This document shows, piece after piece, positions 10,606-24,834 of a stretch of 64,000 nt of DNA. The stretch spans positions 124,001 through 188,000 of the forward strand of contig NW_026089441.1 in assembly GCF_933775445.1 (NCBI RefSeq). The letters are read 5' to 3'. The position numbers and the translations under genes are program-made. The DNA comes from Argentina anserina. Lineage: Eukaryota > Streptophyta > Magnoliopsida > Rosales > Rosaceae. Numbering within the stretch: the first letter of the stretch is position 1; the number at the start of each line of letters is the position of its first letter. Under the pieces are notes generated by a model. That model was not told the origin of the DNA and did no database searches. It saw only the letters and a program-made list of their open reading frames with translations.

Positions 10606-13600
10606 ACACACTCCCACACTTGCAAAACTCTCAAATACAATAGAAACTCGCATCAGAAGCCTTACAGAAAGATACTCAAACGAGAAACGAAAAGATACAC
10701 AATTGGAATAGTAAAGATACGCAAACGATGTAAAGATACACAATTGGAATAGTAAAGATACGCAAACGATGTAAAGATACTCAGTTTGAAAGACACACAC
10801 TCCCACACTTGCAAAACTCTCAAATTCAATAGAAACTCGCATCAGAAACCCTTACAGAAAGATACTTAAACGAGAAATGAAAAGATACACAATTGGAATA
10901 GTAAAGATACGCAATCGATGTAAAGATACTCAGTTTGAAAGTCACACACTCCCACACTTGCAAAACTCTCAAATACAATAGAAACTCGCATCAGAAGCCT
11001 TACAGAAAGATACTCAAACGAGAAACGAAAAGATACACAATTGGAATAGTAAAGATACGCAAACGATGTAAAGATACACAATTGGAATAGTAAAGATACG
11101 CAAACGATGTAAAGATACTCAGTTTGAAAGAAACACACTCCCACACTTGCAAAACTCTCAAATACAATAGAAACTCGCATCAGAAAGCCTTACAGAAATA
11201 TACTCAAACGAGAAATGAAAAGATACACAATTGGAATAGTAAAGATACGCAAACGATGTAGAGATACACAATTGGAATAGTAAAGATACGCAAACGATGT
11301 AAAGATACTCAGTTTGAAAGAAACACACTCCCACACTTGCAAAACTCTCAAATTCAATAGAAACTCGCATCAGAAACCCTTACAGAAAGATACTTAAACG
11401 AGAAATGAAAAGATACACAATTGGAATAGTAAAGATACGCAATCGATGTAAAGATACTCAGTTTGAAAGAAACACACTCCCACACTTGCAAAACTCTCAA
11501 ATACAATAGAAACTCGCATCAGAAGCCTTACAGAAAGATACTCAAACGAGAAATGAAAAGATACACAATTGGAATAGTAAAGATACGCAAACGATGTAGA
11601 GATACACAATTGGAATAGTAAAGATACGCAAACGATGTAAAGATACTCAGTTTGAAAGAAACACACTCCCACATTTGCAAAACTCTCAAATACAATAGAA
11701 ACTCGCATCAGAAGCCTTACAGAAAGATACTCAAACGAGAAACGAAAAGATACACAATTGGAATAGTAAAGATACGCAAACGATGTAAAGATACACAATT
11801 GGAATAGTAAAGATACGCAAACGATGTAAAGATACTCAGTTTGAAAGACACACACTCCCACACTTGCAAAACTCTCAAATTCAATAGAAACTCGCATCAG
11901 AAACCCTTACAGAAAGATACTTAAACGAGAAATGAAAAGATACACAATTGGAATAGTAAAGATACGCAATCGATGTAAAGATACTCAGTTTGAAAGAAAC
12001 ATACTCCCACACTTGCAAAACTCTCAAATACAATAGAAACTCGCATCAGAAGCCTTATAGAAAGATACTCAAACGAGAAACGAAAATATACACAATTGGA
12101 ATAGTAAAGATACGCAAACGATGTAGAGATACACAATTGGAATAGTAAAGATACGCAAACGATGTAAAGATACTCAGTTTGAAAGAAACACACTCCCACA
12201 CTTGCAAAACTCTCAAATACAATAGAAACTCGCATCAGAAAGCCTTACAGAAATATACTCAAACGAGAAATGAAAAGATACACAATTGGAATAGTAAAGA
12301 TACGCAAACGATGTAGAGATACACAATTGGAATAGTAAAGATACGCAAACGATGTAAAGATACTCAGTTTGAAAGAAACACACTCCCATACTTGCAAAAC
12401 TCTCAAATACAATAGAAACTCGCATCAGAAGCCTTACAGAAAGATACTCAAACGAGAAACGAAAAGATACACAATTGGAATAGTAAAGATACGCAAACGA
12501 TGTAAAGATACACAATTGGAATAGTAAAGATACGCAAACGATGTAAAGATACTCAGTTTGAAAGAAACACACTCCCACACTTGCAAAACTCTCAAATTCA
12601 ATAGAAACTCGCATCAGAAACCCTTACAGAAAGATACTTAAACGAGAAATGAAAAGATACATAATTGGAATAGTAAAGATACGCAAACGATGTAAAGATA
12701 CTCAGTTTGAAATAAACACACTCCCGCACTTGCAAAACTCTCAAATTCAATAGAAACTCGCATCAGAAGCCTTACAGAAAGATACTCAAACGAGAAATGA
12801 AAAGATACAGAATTGGAATAGTAAAGATACGCAAAGGATGTAAAGATACTCAGTTTGAAAGCAACACACTCCCACACTTGCAAAACTCTCAAATACAATA
12901 GAAACTCGCATCAGAAGCCTTACAGAAAGATACTCAAACGAGAAACGAAAAGATACACAATTGGAATAGTAAAGATACGCAAACGATGTAAAGATATACA
13001 ATTGGAATAGTAAAGATACGCAAACGATGTAAAGATATTCAGTTTGAAAGACACACACTCCCACACTTGCAAAACTCTCAAATTCAATAGAAACTCGCAT
13101 CAGAAACCCTTACAGAAAGATACTTAAACGAGAAATGAAAAGATACACAATTGGAATAGTAAAGATACGCAATCGATGTAAAGATACTCAGTTTGAAAGT
13201 CACACACTCCCACACTTGCAAAACTCTCAAATACAATAGAAACTCGCATCAGAAGCCTTACAGAAAGATACTCAAACGAGAAACGAAAAGATACACAATT
13301 GGAATAGTAAAGATACGCAAACGATGTAAAGATACACAATTGGAATAGTAAAGATACGCAAACGATGTAAAGATACTCAGTTTGAAAGACACACACTCCC
13401 ACACTTGCAAAACTCTCAAATTCAATAGAAACTCGCATCAGAAACCCTTACAGAAAGATACTTAAACGAGAAATGAAAAGATACACAATTGGAATAGTAA
13501 AGATACGCAATCGATGTAAAGATACTCAGTTTGAAAGTCACACACTCCCACACTTGCAAAACTCTCAAATACAATAGAAACTCGCATCAGAAGCCTTACA

Positions 13601-16600
13601 GAAAGATACTCAAACGAGAAACGAAAAGATACACAATTGGAATAGTAAAGATACGCAAACGATGTAAAGATACACAATTGGAATAGTAAAGATACGCAAA
13701 CGATGTAAAGATACTCAGTTTGAAAGAAACACACTCCCACACTTGCAAAACTCTCAAATTCAATAGAAACTCGCATCAGAAAGCCTTACAGAAATATACT
13801 CAAACGAGAAATGAAAAGATACACAATTGGAATAGTAAAGATACGCAAACGATGTAGAGATACACAATTGGAATAGTAAAGATACGCAAACGATGTAAAG
13901 ATACTCAGTTTGAAAGAAACACACTCCCACACTTGCAAAACTCTCAAATTCAATAGAAACTCGCATCAGAAACCCTTACAGAAAGATACTTAAACGAGAA
14001 ATGAAAAGATACACAATTGGAATAATAAAGATACGCAATCGATGTAAAGATACTCAGTTTGAAAGAAACACACTCCCACACTTGCAAAACTCTCAAATAC
14101 AATAGAAACTCGCATCAGAAGCCTTACAGAAAGATACTCAAACGAGAAATGAAAAGATACACAATTGGAATAGTAAAGATACGCAAACGATGTAGAGATA
14201 CACAATTGGAATAGTAAAGATACGCAAACGATGTAAAGATACTCAGTTTGAAAGAAACACACTCCCACACTTGCAAAACTCTCAAATACAATAGAAACTC
14301 GCATCAGAAGCCTTACAGAAAGATACTCAAACGAGAAACGAAAAGATACACAATTGGAATAGTAAAGATACGCAAACGATGTAAAGATACACAATTGGAA
14401 TAGTAAAGATACGCAAACGATGTAAAGATACTCAGTTTGAAAGACACACACTCCCACACTTGCAAAACTCTCAAATTCAATAGAAACTCGCATCAGAAAC
14501 CCTTACAGAAAGATACTTAAACGAGAAATGAAAAGATACACAATTGGAATAGTAAAGATACGCAATCGATGTAAAGATACTCAGTTTGAAAGAAACATAC
14601 TCCCACACTTGCAAAACTCTCAAATACAATAGAAACTCGCATCAGAAGCCTTATAGAAAGATACTCAAACGAGAAACGAAAATATACACAATTGGAATAG
14701 TAAAGATACGCAAACGATGTAAAGATACACAATTGGAATAGTAAAGATACGCAAACGATGTAAAGATACTCAGTTTGAAAGAAACACACTCCCACACTTG
14801 CAAAACTCTCAAATACAATAGAAACTCGCATCAGAAAGCCTTACAGAAATATACTCAAACGAGAAATGAAAAGATACACAATTGGAATAGTAAAGATACG
14901 CAAACGATGTAGAGATACACAATTGGAATAGTAAAGATACGCAAACGATGTAAAGATACTCAGTTTGAAAGAAACACACTCCCATACTTGCAAAACTCTC
15001 AAATACAATAGAAACTCGCATCAGAAGCCTTACAGAAAGATACTCAAACGAGAAACGAAAAGATACACAATTGGAATAGTAAAGATACGCAAACGATGTA
15101 AAGATACACAATTGGAATAGTAAAGATACGCAAACGATGTAAAGATACTCAGTTTGAAAGAAACACACTCCCACACTTGCAAAACTCTCAAATTCAATAG
15201 AAACTCGCATCAGAAACCCTTACAGAAAGATACTTAAACGAGAAATGAAAAGATACATAATTGGAATAGTAAAGATACGCAAACGATGTAAAGATACTCA
15301 GTTTGAAATAAACACACTCCCGCACTTGCAAAACTCTCAAATTCAATAGAAACTCGCATCAGAAGCCTTACAGAAAGATACTCAAACGAGAAATGAAAAG
15401 ATACAGAATTGGAATAGTAAAGATACGCAAACGATGTAAAGATACTCAGTTTGAAAGCAACACACTCCCACACTTGCAAAACTCTCAAATACAATAGAAA
15501 CTCGCATCAGAAGCCTTACAGAAAGATACTCAAACGAGAAACGAAAAGATACACAATTGGAATAGTAAAGATACGCAAACGATGTAAAGATACACAATTG
15601 GAATAGTAAAGATACGCAAACGATGTAAAGATACTCAGTTTGAAAGACACACACTCCCACACTTGCAAAACTCTCAAATTCAATAGAAACTCGCATCAGA
15701 AACCCTTACAGAAAGATACTTAAACGAGAAATGAAAAGATACACAATTGGAATAGTAAAGATACGCAATCGATGTAAAGATACTCAGTTTGAAAGTCACA
15801 CACTCCCACACTTGCAAAACTCTCAAATACAATAGAAACTCGCATCAGAAGCCTTACAGAAAGATACTCAAACGAGAAACGAAAAGATACACAATTGGAA
15901 TAGTAAAGATACGCAAACGATGTAAAGATACACAATTGGAATAGTAAAGATACGCAAACGATGTAAAGATACTCAGTTTGAAAGACACACACTCCCACAC
16001 TTGCAAAACTCTCAAATTCAATAGAAACTCGCATCAGAAACCCTTACAGAAAGATACTTAAACGAGAAATGAAAAGATACACAATTGGAATAGTAAAGAT
16101 ACGCAATCGATGTAAAGATACTCAGTTTGAAAGTCACACACTCCCACACTTGCAAAACTCTCAAATACAATAGAAACTCGCATCAGAAGCCTTACAGAAA
16201 GATACTCAAACGAGAAACGAAAAGATACACAATTGGAATAGTAAAGATACGCAAACGATGTAAAGATACACAATTGGAATAGTAAAGATACGCAAACGAT
16301 GTAAAGATACTCAGTTTGAAAGAAACACACTCCCACACTTGCAAAACTCTCAAATACAATAGAAACTCGCATCAGAAAGCCTTACAGAAATATACTCAAA
16401 CGAGAAATGAAAAGATACAGAATTGGAATAGTAAAGATACGCAAACGATGTAGAGATACACAATTGGAATAGTAAAGATACGCAAACGATGTAAAGATAC
16501 TCAGTTTGAAAGAAACACACTCCCACACTTGCAAAACTCTCAAATTCAATAGAAACTCGCATCAGAAACCCTTACAGAAAGATACTTAAACGAGAAATGA

Positions 16601-16886
16601 AAAGATACACAATTGGAATAATAAAGATACGCAATCGATGTAAAGATACTCAGTTTGAAAGAAACACACTCCCACACTTGCAAAACTCTCAAATACAATA
16701 GAAACTCGCATCAGAAGCCTTACAGAAAGATACTCAAACGAGAAATGAAAAGATACACAATTGGAATAGTAAAGATACGCAAACGATGTAGAGATACACA
16801 ATTGGAATAGTAAAGATACGCAAACGATGTAAAGATACTCAGTTTGAAAGAAACACACTCCCACACTTGCAAAACTCTCAAATACA
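10606..16886. repeat. Segmental tandem duplication, period 2,596 bp (about 2.4 copies)
   Basis: Sequence from about 10.61 to 14.29 kb matches about 13.20 to 16.89 kb at a 2,596-bp offset. Shared markers include CCTTATAGAAAG (12.05, 14.65 kb), ACTCCCATACTTGC (12.38, 14.98 kb) and GAAAGCAACAC (12857, 15453). AATAATAAAG (14.02, 16.62 kb) is shared by the later copies but is absent at the equivalent 11.43 kb. A few single-base differences exist, for example CAAAGGATG near 12832 against CAAACGATG. The length fits 15 whole monomers. Confidence 0.87.
11921..13210. repeat. Representative cassette of ordered variant monomers
   Basis: Diagnostic variants occur in a fixed order: CCTTATAGAAAG with GAAAATATAC (about 12.05 kb), CCATAC (12386), GATACATAATTGG (12656), CCCGCAC (12723), GATACAGAATTGG (12804), GAAAGCAACAC (12857), GAAAGACACAC (about 13.05 kb) and GAAAGTCACAC (about 13.2 kb). 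All or part of this order recurs near 14.5-15.8, 17.8-19.1, 21.9-23.2, 26.1-27.0, 29.5-30.8, 31.5-32.8, 34.1-35.3, 37.7-38.9 and 39.6-40.6 kb. It is a higher-order repeat above the dimer and trimer, with variable filler between cassettes. Confidence 0.8.
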
Positions 16887-19800
16887 ATAGAAACTCGCAT
16901 CAGAAAGCCTTACAGAAATATACTCAAACGAGAAATGAAAAGATACACAATTGGAATAGTAAAGATACGCAATCGATGTAAAGATACACAATTGGAATAG
17001 TAAAGATACGCAAACGATGTAAAGATACTCAGTTTGAAAGAAACACACTCCCACACTTGCAAAACTCTCAAATACAATAGAAACTCGCATCAGAAAGCCT
17101 TACAGAAATATACTCAAACGAGAAATGAAAAGATACACAATTGGAATAGTAAAGATACGCAATCGATGTAAAGATACTCAGTTTGAAAGTCACACACTCC
17201 CACACTTGCAAAACTCTCAAATACAATAGAAACTCGCATCAGAAAGCCTTACAGAAATATACTCAAACGAGAAATGAAAAGATACACAATTGGAATAGTA
17301 AAGATACGCAATCGATGTAAAGATACTCAGTTTGAAAGTCACACACTCCCACACTTGCAAAACTCTCAAATACAATAGAAACTCGCATCAGAAGCCTTAC
17401 AGAAAGATACTCAAACGAGAAACGAAAAGATACACAATTGGAATAGTAAAGATACGCAAACGATGTAAAGATACACAATTGGAATAGTAAAGATACGCAA
17501 ACGATGTAAAGATACTCAGTTTGAAAGAAACACACTCCCACACTTGCAAAACTCTCAAATACAATAGAAACTCGCATCAGAAAGCCTTACAGAAATATAC
17601 TCAAACGAGAAATGAAAAGATACACAATTGGAATAGTAAAGATACGCAAACGATGTAGAGATACACAATTGGAATAGTAAAGATACGCAAACGATGTAAA
17701 GATACTCAGTTTGAAAGAAACACACTCCCACACTTGCAAAACTCTCAAATTCAATAGAAACTCGCATCAGAAACCCTTACAGAAAGATACTTAAACGAGA
17801 AATGAAAAGATACACAATTGGAATAGTAAAGATACGCAATCGATGTAAAGATACTCAGTTTGAAAGAAACAGACTCCCACACTTGCAAAACTCTCAAATA
17901 CAATAGAAACTCGCATCAGAAGCCTTATAGAAAGATACTCAAACGAGAAACGAAAATATACACAATTGGAATAGTAAAGATACGCAAACGATGTAAAGAC
18001 ACACAATTGGAATAGTAAAGATACGCAAACGATGTAAAGATACTCAGTTTGAAAGAAACACACTCCCACACTTGCAAAACTCTCAAATACAATAGAAACT
18101 CGCATCAGAAAGCCTTACAGAAATATACTCAAACGAGAAATGAAAAGATACACAATTGGAATAGTAAAGATACGCAAACGATGTAGAGATACACTATTGG
18201 AATAGTAAAGATACGCAAACGATGTAAAGATACTCAGTTTGAAAGAAACACACTCCCATACTTGCAAAACTCTCAAATATAATAGAAACTCGCATCAGAA
18301 GCCTTACAGAAAGATACTCAAACGAGAAACGAAAAGATACACAATTGGAATAGTAAAGATACGCAAACGATGTAAAGATACACAATTGGAATAGTAAAGA
18401 TACGCAAACGATGTAAAGATACTCAGTTTGAAAGAAACACACTCCCACACTTGCAAAACTCTCAAATTCAATAGAAACTCGCATCAGAAACCCTTACAGA
18501 AAGATACTTAAACGAGAAATGAAAAGATACATAATTGGAATAGTAAAGATACGCAAACGATGTAAAGATACTCAGTTTGAAATAAACACACTCCCGCACT
18601 TGCAAAACTCTCAAATTCAATAGAAACTCGCATCAGAAGCCTTACAGAAAGATACTCAAACGAGAAATGAAAAGATACAGAATTGGAATAGTAAAGATAT
18701 GCAAACGATGTAAAGATACTCAGTTTGAAAGCAACACACTCCCACACTTGCAAAACTCTCAAATACAATAGAAACTCGCATCAGAAGCCTTACAGAAAGA
18801 TACTCAAACGAGAAACGAAAAGATACACAATTGGAATAGTAAAGATACGCAAACGATGTAAAGATACACAATTGGAATAGTAAAGATACGCAAACGATGT
18901 AAAGATACTCAGTTTGAAAGACACACACTCCCACACTTGCAAAACTCTCAAATTCAATAGAAACTCGCATCAGAAACCCTTACAGAAAGATACTTAAACG
19001 GGAAATGAAAAGATACACAATTGGAATAGTAAAGATACGCAATCGATGTAAAGATACTCAGTTTGAAAGTCACACACTCCCACACTTGCAAAACTCTCAA
19101 ATACAATAGAAACTCGCATCAGAAGCCTTACAGAAAGATACTCAAACGAGAAACGAAAAGATACACAATTGGAATAGTAAAGATACGCAAACGATGTAAA
19201 GATACACAATTGGAATAGTAAAGATACGCAAACGATGTAAAGATACTCAGTTTGAAAGAAACACACTCCCACACTTGCAAAACTCTTAAATACAATAGAA
19301 ACTCGCATCAGAAAGCCTTACAGAAATATACTCAAACGAGAAATGAAAAGATACACAATTGGAATAGTAAAGATACGCAAACGATGTAGAGATACACAAT
19401 TGGAATAGTAAAGATACGCAAACGATGTAAAGATACTCAGTTTGAAAGAAACACACTCCCACACTTGCAAAACTCTCAAATTCAATAGAAACTCGCATCA
19501 GAAACCCTTACAGAAAGATACTTAAACGAGAAATGAAAAGATACACAATTGGAATACTAAAGATACGCAATCGATGTAAAGATACTCAGTTTGAAAGAAA
19601 CATACTCCCACACTTGCAAAACTCTCAAATACAATAGAAACTCGCATCAGAAGCCTTACAGAAAGATACTCAAACGAGAAACGAAAAGATACACAATTGG
19701 AATAGTAAAGATACGCAAACGATGTAAAGATACACAATTGGAATAGTAAAGATACGCAAACGATGTAAAGATACTCAGTTTGAAAGAAACACACTCCCAC

Positions 19801-22800
19801 ACTTGCAAAACTCTTAAATACAATAGAAACTCGCATCAGAAAGCCTTACAGAAATATACTCAAACGAGAAATGAAAAGATACACAATTGGAATAGTAAAG
19901 ATACGCAAACGATGTAGAGATACACAATTGGAATAGTAAAGATACGCAAACGATGTAAAGATACTCAGTTTGAAAGAAACACACTCCCACACTTGCAAAA
20001 CTCTCAAATTCAATAGAAACTCGCATCAGAAACCCTTACAGAAAGATACTTAAACGAGAAATGAAAAGATACACAATTGGAATACTAAAGATACGCAATC
20101 GATGTAAAGATACTCAGTTTGAAAGAAACATACTCCCACACTTGCAAAACTCTCAAATACAATAGAAACTCGCATCAGAAGCCTTATAGAAAGATACTCA
20201 AACGAGAAACGAAAATATACACAATTGGAATAGTAAAGATACGCAAACGATGTAAAGATACACAATTGGAATAGTAAAGATACGCAAACGATGTAAAGAT
20301 ACTCAGTTTGAAAGAAACACACTCCCACACTTGCAAAACTCTCAAATACAATAGAAACTCGCATCAGAAAGCCTTACAGAAATATACTCAAACGAGAAAT
20401 GAAAAGATACACAATTGGAATAGTAAAGATACGCAAACGATGTAGAGATACACAATTGGAATAGTAAAGATACGCAAACGATGTAAAGATACTCAGTTTG
20501 AAAGAAACACACTCCCATACTTGCAAAACTCTCAAATACAATAGAAACTCGCATCAGAAGCCTTACAGAAAGATACTCAAACGAGAAACGAAAAGATACA
20601 CAATTGGAATAGTAAAGATACGCAAACGATGTAAAGATACTCAGTTTGAAAGAAACACACTCCCACACTTGCAAAACTCTCAAATTCAATAGAAACTCGC
20701 ATCAGAAACCCTTACAGAAAGATACTTAAACGAGAAATGAAAAGATACACAATTGGAATAATAAAGATACGCAATCGATGTAAAGATACTCAGTTTGAAA
20801 GAAACACACTCCCACACTTGCAAAACTCTCAAATACAATAGAAACTCGCATCAGAAGCCTTACAGAAAGATACTCAAACGAGAAATGAAAAGATACACAA
20901 TTGGAATAGTAAAGATACGCAAACGATGTAGAGATACACAATTGGAATAGTAAAGATACGCAAACGATGTAAAGATACTCAGTTTGAAAGAAACACACTC
21001 CCACACTTGCAAAACTCTCAAATACAATAGAAACTCGCATCAGAAAGCCTTACAGAAATATACTCAAACGAGAAATGAAAAGATACACAATTGGAATAGT
21101 AAAGATACGCAATCGATGTAAAGATACACAATTGGAATAGTAAAGATACGCAAACGATGTAAAGATACTCAGTTTGAAAGAAACACACTCCCACACTTGC
21201 AAAACTCTCAAATACAATAGAAACTCGCATCAGAAAGCCTTACAGAAATATACTCAAACGAGAAATGAAAAGATACACAATTGGAATAGTAAAGATACGC
21301 AATCGATGTAAAGATACTCAGTTTGAAAGTCACACACTCCCACACTTGCAAAACTCTCAAATACAATAGAAACTCGCATCAGAAAGCCTTACAGAAATAT
21401 ACTCAAACGAGAAATGAAAAGATACACAATTGGAATAGTAAAGATACGCAATCGATGTAAAGATACTCAGTTTGAAAGTCACACACTCCCACACTTGCAA
21501 AACTCTCAAATACAATAGAAACTCGCATCAGAAGCCTTACAGAAAGATACTCAAACGAGAAACGAAAAGATACACAATTGGAATAGTAAAGATACGCAAA
21601 CGATGTAAAGATACTCAGTTTGAAAGAAACACACTCCCACACTTGCAAAACTCTCAAATACAATAGAAACTCGCATCAGAAAGCCTTACAGAAATATACT
21701 CAAACGAGAAATGAAAAGATACACAATTGGAATAGTAAAGATACGCAAACGATGTAGAGATACACAATTGGAATAGTAAAGATACGCAAACGATGTAAAG
21801 ATACTCAGTTTGAAAGAAACACACTCCCACACTTGCAAAACTCTCAAATTCAATAGAAACTCGCATCAGAAACCCTTACAGAAAGATACTTAAACGAGAA
21901 ATGAAAAGATACACAATTGGAATAGTAAAGATACGCAATCGATGTAAAGATACTCAGTTTGAAAGAAACAGACTCCCACACTTGCAAAACTCTCAAATAC
22001 AATAGAAACTCGCATCAGAAGCCTTATAGAAAGATACTCAAACGAGAAACGAAAATATACACAATTGGAATAGTAAAGATACGCAAACGATGTAAAGACA
22101 CACAATTGGAATAGTAAAGATACGCAAACGATGTAAAGATACTCAGTTTGAAAGAAACACACTCCCACACTTGCAAAACTCTCAAATACAATAGAAACTC
22201 GCATCAGAAAGCCTTACAGAAATATACTCAAACGAGAAATGAAAAGATACACAATTGGAATAGTAAAGATACGCAAACGATGTAGAGATACACTATTGGA
22301 ATAGTAAAGATACGCAAACGATGTAAAGATACTCAGTTTGAAAGAAACACACTCCCATACTTGCAAAACTCTCAAATATAATAGAAACTCGCATCAGAAG
22401 CCTTACAGAAAGATACTCAAACGAGAAACGAAAAGATACACAATTGGAATAGTAAAGATACGCAAACGATGTAAAGATACACAATTGGAATAGTAAAGAT
22501 ACGCAAACGATGTAAAGATACTCAGTTTGAAAGAAACACACTCCCACACTTGCAAAACTCTCAAATTCAATAGAAACTCGCATCAGAAACCCTTACAGAA
22601 AGATACTTAAACGAGAAATGAAAAGATACATAATTGGAATAGTAAAGATACGCAAACGATGTAAAGATACTCAGTTTGAAATAAACACACTCCCGCACTT
22701 GCAAAACTCTCAAATTCAATAGAAACTCGCATCAGAAGCCTTACAGAAAGATACTCAAACGAGAAATGAAAAGATACAGAATTGGAATAGTAAAGATATG

Positions 22801-24834
22801 CAAACGATGTAAAGATACTCAGTTTGAAAGCAACACACTCCCACACTTGCAAAACTCTCAAATACAATAGAAACTCGCATCAGAAGCCTTACAGAAAGAT
22901 ACTCAAACGAGAAACGAAAAGATACACAATTGGAATAGTAAAGATACGCAAACGATGTAAAGATACACAATTGGAATAGTAAAGATACGCAAACGATGTA
23001 AAGATACTCAGTTTGAAAGACACACACTCCCACACTTGCAAAACTCTCAAATTCAATAGAAACTCGCATAAGAAACCCTTACAGAAAGATACTTAAACGG
23101 GAAATGAAAAGATACACAATTGGAATAGTAAAGATACGCAATCGATGTAAAGATACTCAGTTTGAAAGTCACACACTCCCACACTTGCAAAACTCTCAAA
23201 TACAATAGAAACTCGCATCAGAAGCCTTACAGAAAGATACTCAAACGAGAAACGAAAAGATACACAATTGGAATAGTAAAGATACGCAAACGATGTAAAG
23301 ATACACAATTGGAATAGTAAAGATACGCAAACGATGTAAAGATACTCAGTTTGAAAGAAACACACTCCCACACTTGCAAAACTCTTAAATACAATAGAAA
23401 CTCGCATCAGAAAGCCTTACAGAAATATACTCAAACGAGAAATGAAAAGATACACAATTGGAATAGTAAAGATACGCAAACGATGTAGAGATACACAATT
23501 GGAATAGTAAAGATACGCAAACGATGTAAAGATACTCAGTTTGAAAGAAACACACTCCCACACTTGCAAAACTCTCAAATTCAATAGAAACTCGCATCAG
23601 AAACCCTTACAGAAAGATACTTAAACGAGAAATGAAAAGATACACAATTGGAATACTAAAGATACGCAATCGATGTAAAGATACTCAGTTTGAAAGAAAC
23701 ATACTCCCACACTTGCAAAACTCTCAAATACAATAGAAACTCGCATCAGAAGCCTTACAGAAAGATACTCAAACGAGAAACGAAAAGATACACAATTGGA
23801 ATAGTAAAGATACGCAAACGATGTAAAGATACACAATTGGAATAGTAAAGATACGCAAACGATGTAAAGATACTCAGTTTGAAAGAAACACACTCCCACA
23901 CTTGCAAAACTCTTAAATACAATAGAAACTCGCATCAGAAAGCCTTACAGAAATATACTCAAACGAGAAATGAAAAGATACACAATTGGAATAGTAAAGA
24001 TACGCAAACGATGTAGAGATACACAATTGGAATAGTAAAGATACGCAAACGATGTAAAGATACTCAGTTTGAAAGAAACACACTCCCACACTTGCAAAAC
24101 TCTCAAATTCAATAGAAACTCGCATCAGAAACCCTTACAGAAAGATACTTAAACGAGAAATGAAAAGATACACAATTGGAATACTAAAGATACGCAATCG
24201 ATGTAAAGATACTCAGTTTGAAAGAAACATACTCCCACACTTGCAAAACTCTCAAATACAATAGAAACTCGCATCAGAAGCCTTATAGAAAGATACTCAA
24301 ACGAGAAACGAAAATATACACAATTGGAATAGTAAAGATACGCAAACGATGTAAAGATACACAATTGGAATAGTAAAGATACGCAAACGATGTAAAGATA
24401 CTCAGTTTGAAAGAAACACACTCCCACACTTGCAAAACTCTCAAATACAATAGAAACTCGCATCAGAAAGCCTTACAGAAATATACTCAAACGAGAAATG
24501 AAAAGATACACAATTGGAATAGTAAAGATACGCAAACGATGTAGAGATACACAATTGGAATAGTAAAGATACGCAAACGATGTAAAGATACTCAGTTTGA
24601 AAGAAACACACTCCCATACTTGCAAAACTCTCAAATACAATAGAAACTCGCATCAGAAGCCTTACAGAAAGATACTCAAACGAGAAACGAAAAGATACAC
24701 AATTGGAATAGTAAAGATACGCAAACGATGTAAAGATACTCAGTTTGAAAGAAACACACTCCCACACTTGCAAAACTCTCAAATTCAATAGAAACTCGCA
24801 TCAGAAACCCTTACAGAAAGATACTTAAACGAGA
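16500..24834. repeat. Near-identical tandem duplication, period 4,140/4,099 bp
   Basis: Two copies (about 16.5-20.7 and 20.7-24.8 kb) share even rare variants: GATATGCAAACG (about 18.69, 22.79 kb), TTAAACGGGAAATG (about 18.99, 23.09 kb), GTAAAGACACACAATTGG (about 17.99, 22.09 kb) and CTCAAATATAATAG (about 18.27, 22.37 kb). The offset is 4,140 bp up to about 21.6 kb and 4,099 bp beyond, because the second copy lost one 41-bp module there. The only other difference I noticed is C at 18971 against A at 23070. This looks like the youngest large duplication in the window. An assembly artefact should be excluded. Confidence 0.92.

Larger units (their letters stand above)
6062..11158. repeat. Segmental tandem duplication, period 2,498 bp
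   Basis: The left copy (about 6.06-8.66 kb) and the right copy (about 8.56-11.16 kb) share every unusual monomer at a 2,498-bp offset. These include the AGAGACACAATTGTAATAG variant (6861, 9359), a three-module monomer (7563, 10061), a 134-bp deleted monomer (7429, 9927), a hybrid core (7942, 10440) and the GAAAGCAACAC marker (8101, 10599). The length equals 15 monomers with the 15-bp deletion and one-base loss accounted for. Identity ends near 6.06/8.56 kb on the left, where AAAGGTACGC is not copied, and near 8.66/11.16 kb on the right. Confidence 0.9.

Noticed and set aside
18990..19010. Possible CENP-B box at TTAAACGGGAAATG (also near 23.09 kb).
   Set aside because: Only the CGGGA end fits. 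The TTCG half of the 17-bp box is missing at the required spacing, and the CGGG itself is a private point change in one duplicated monomer.
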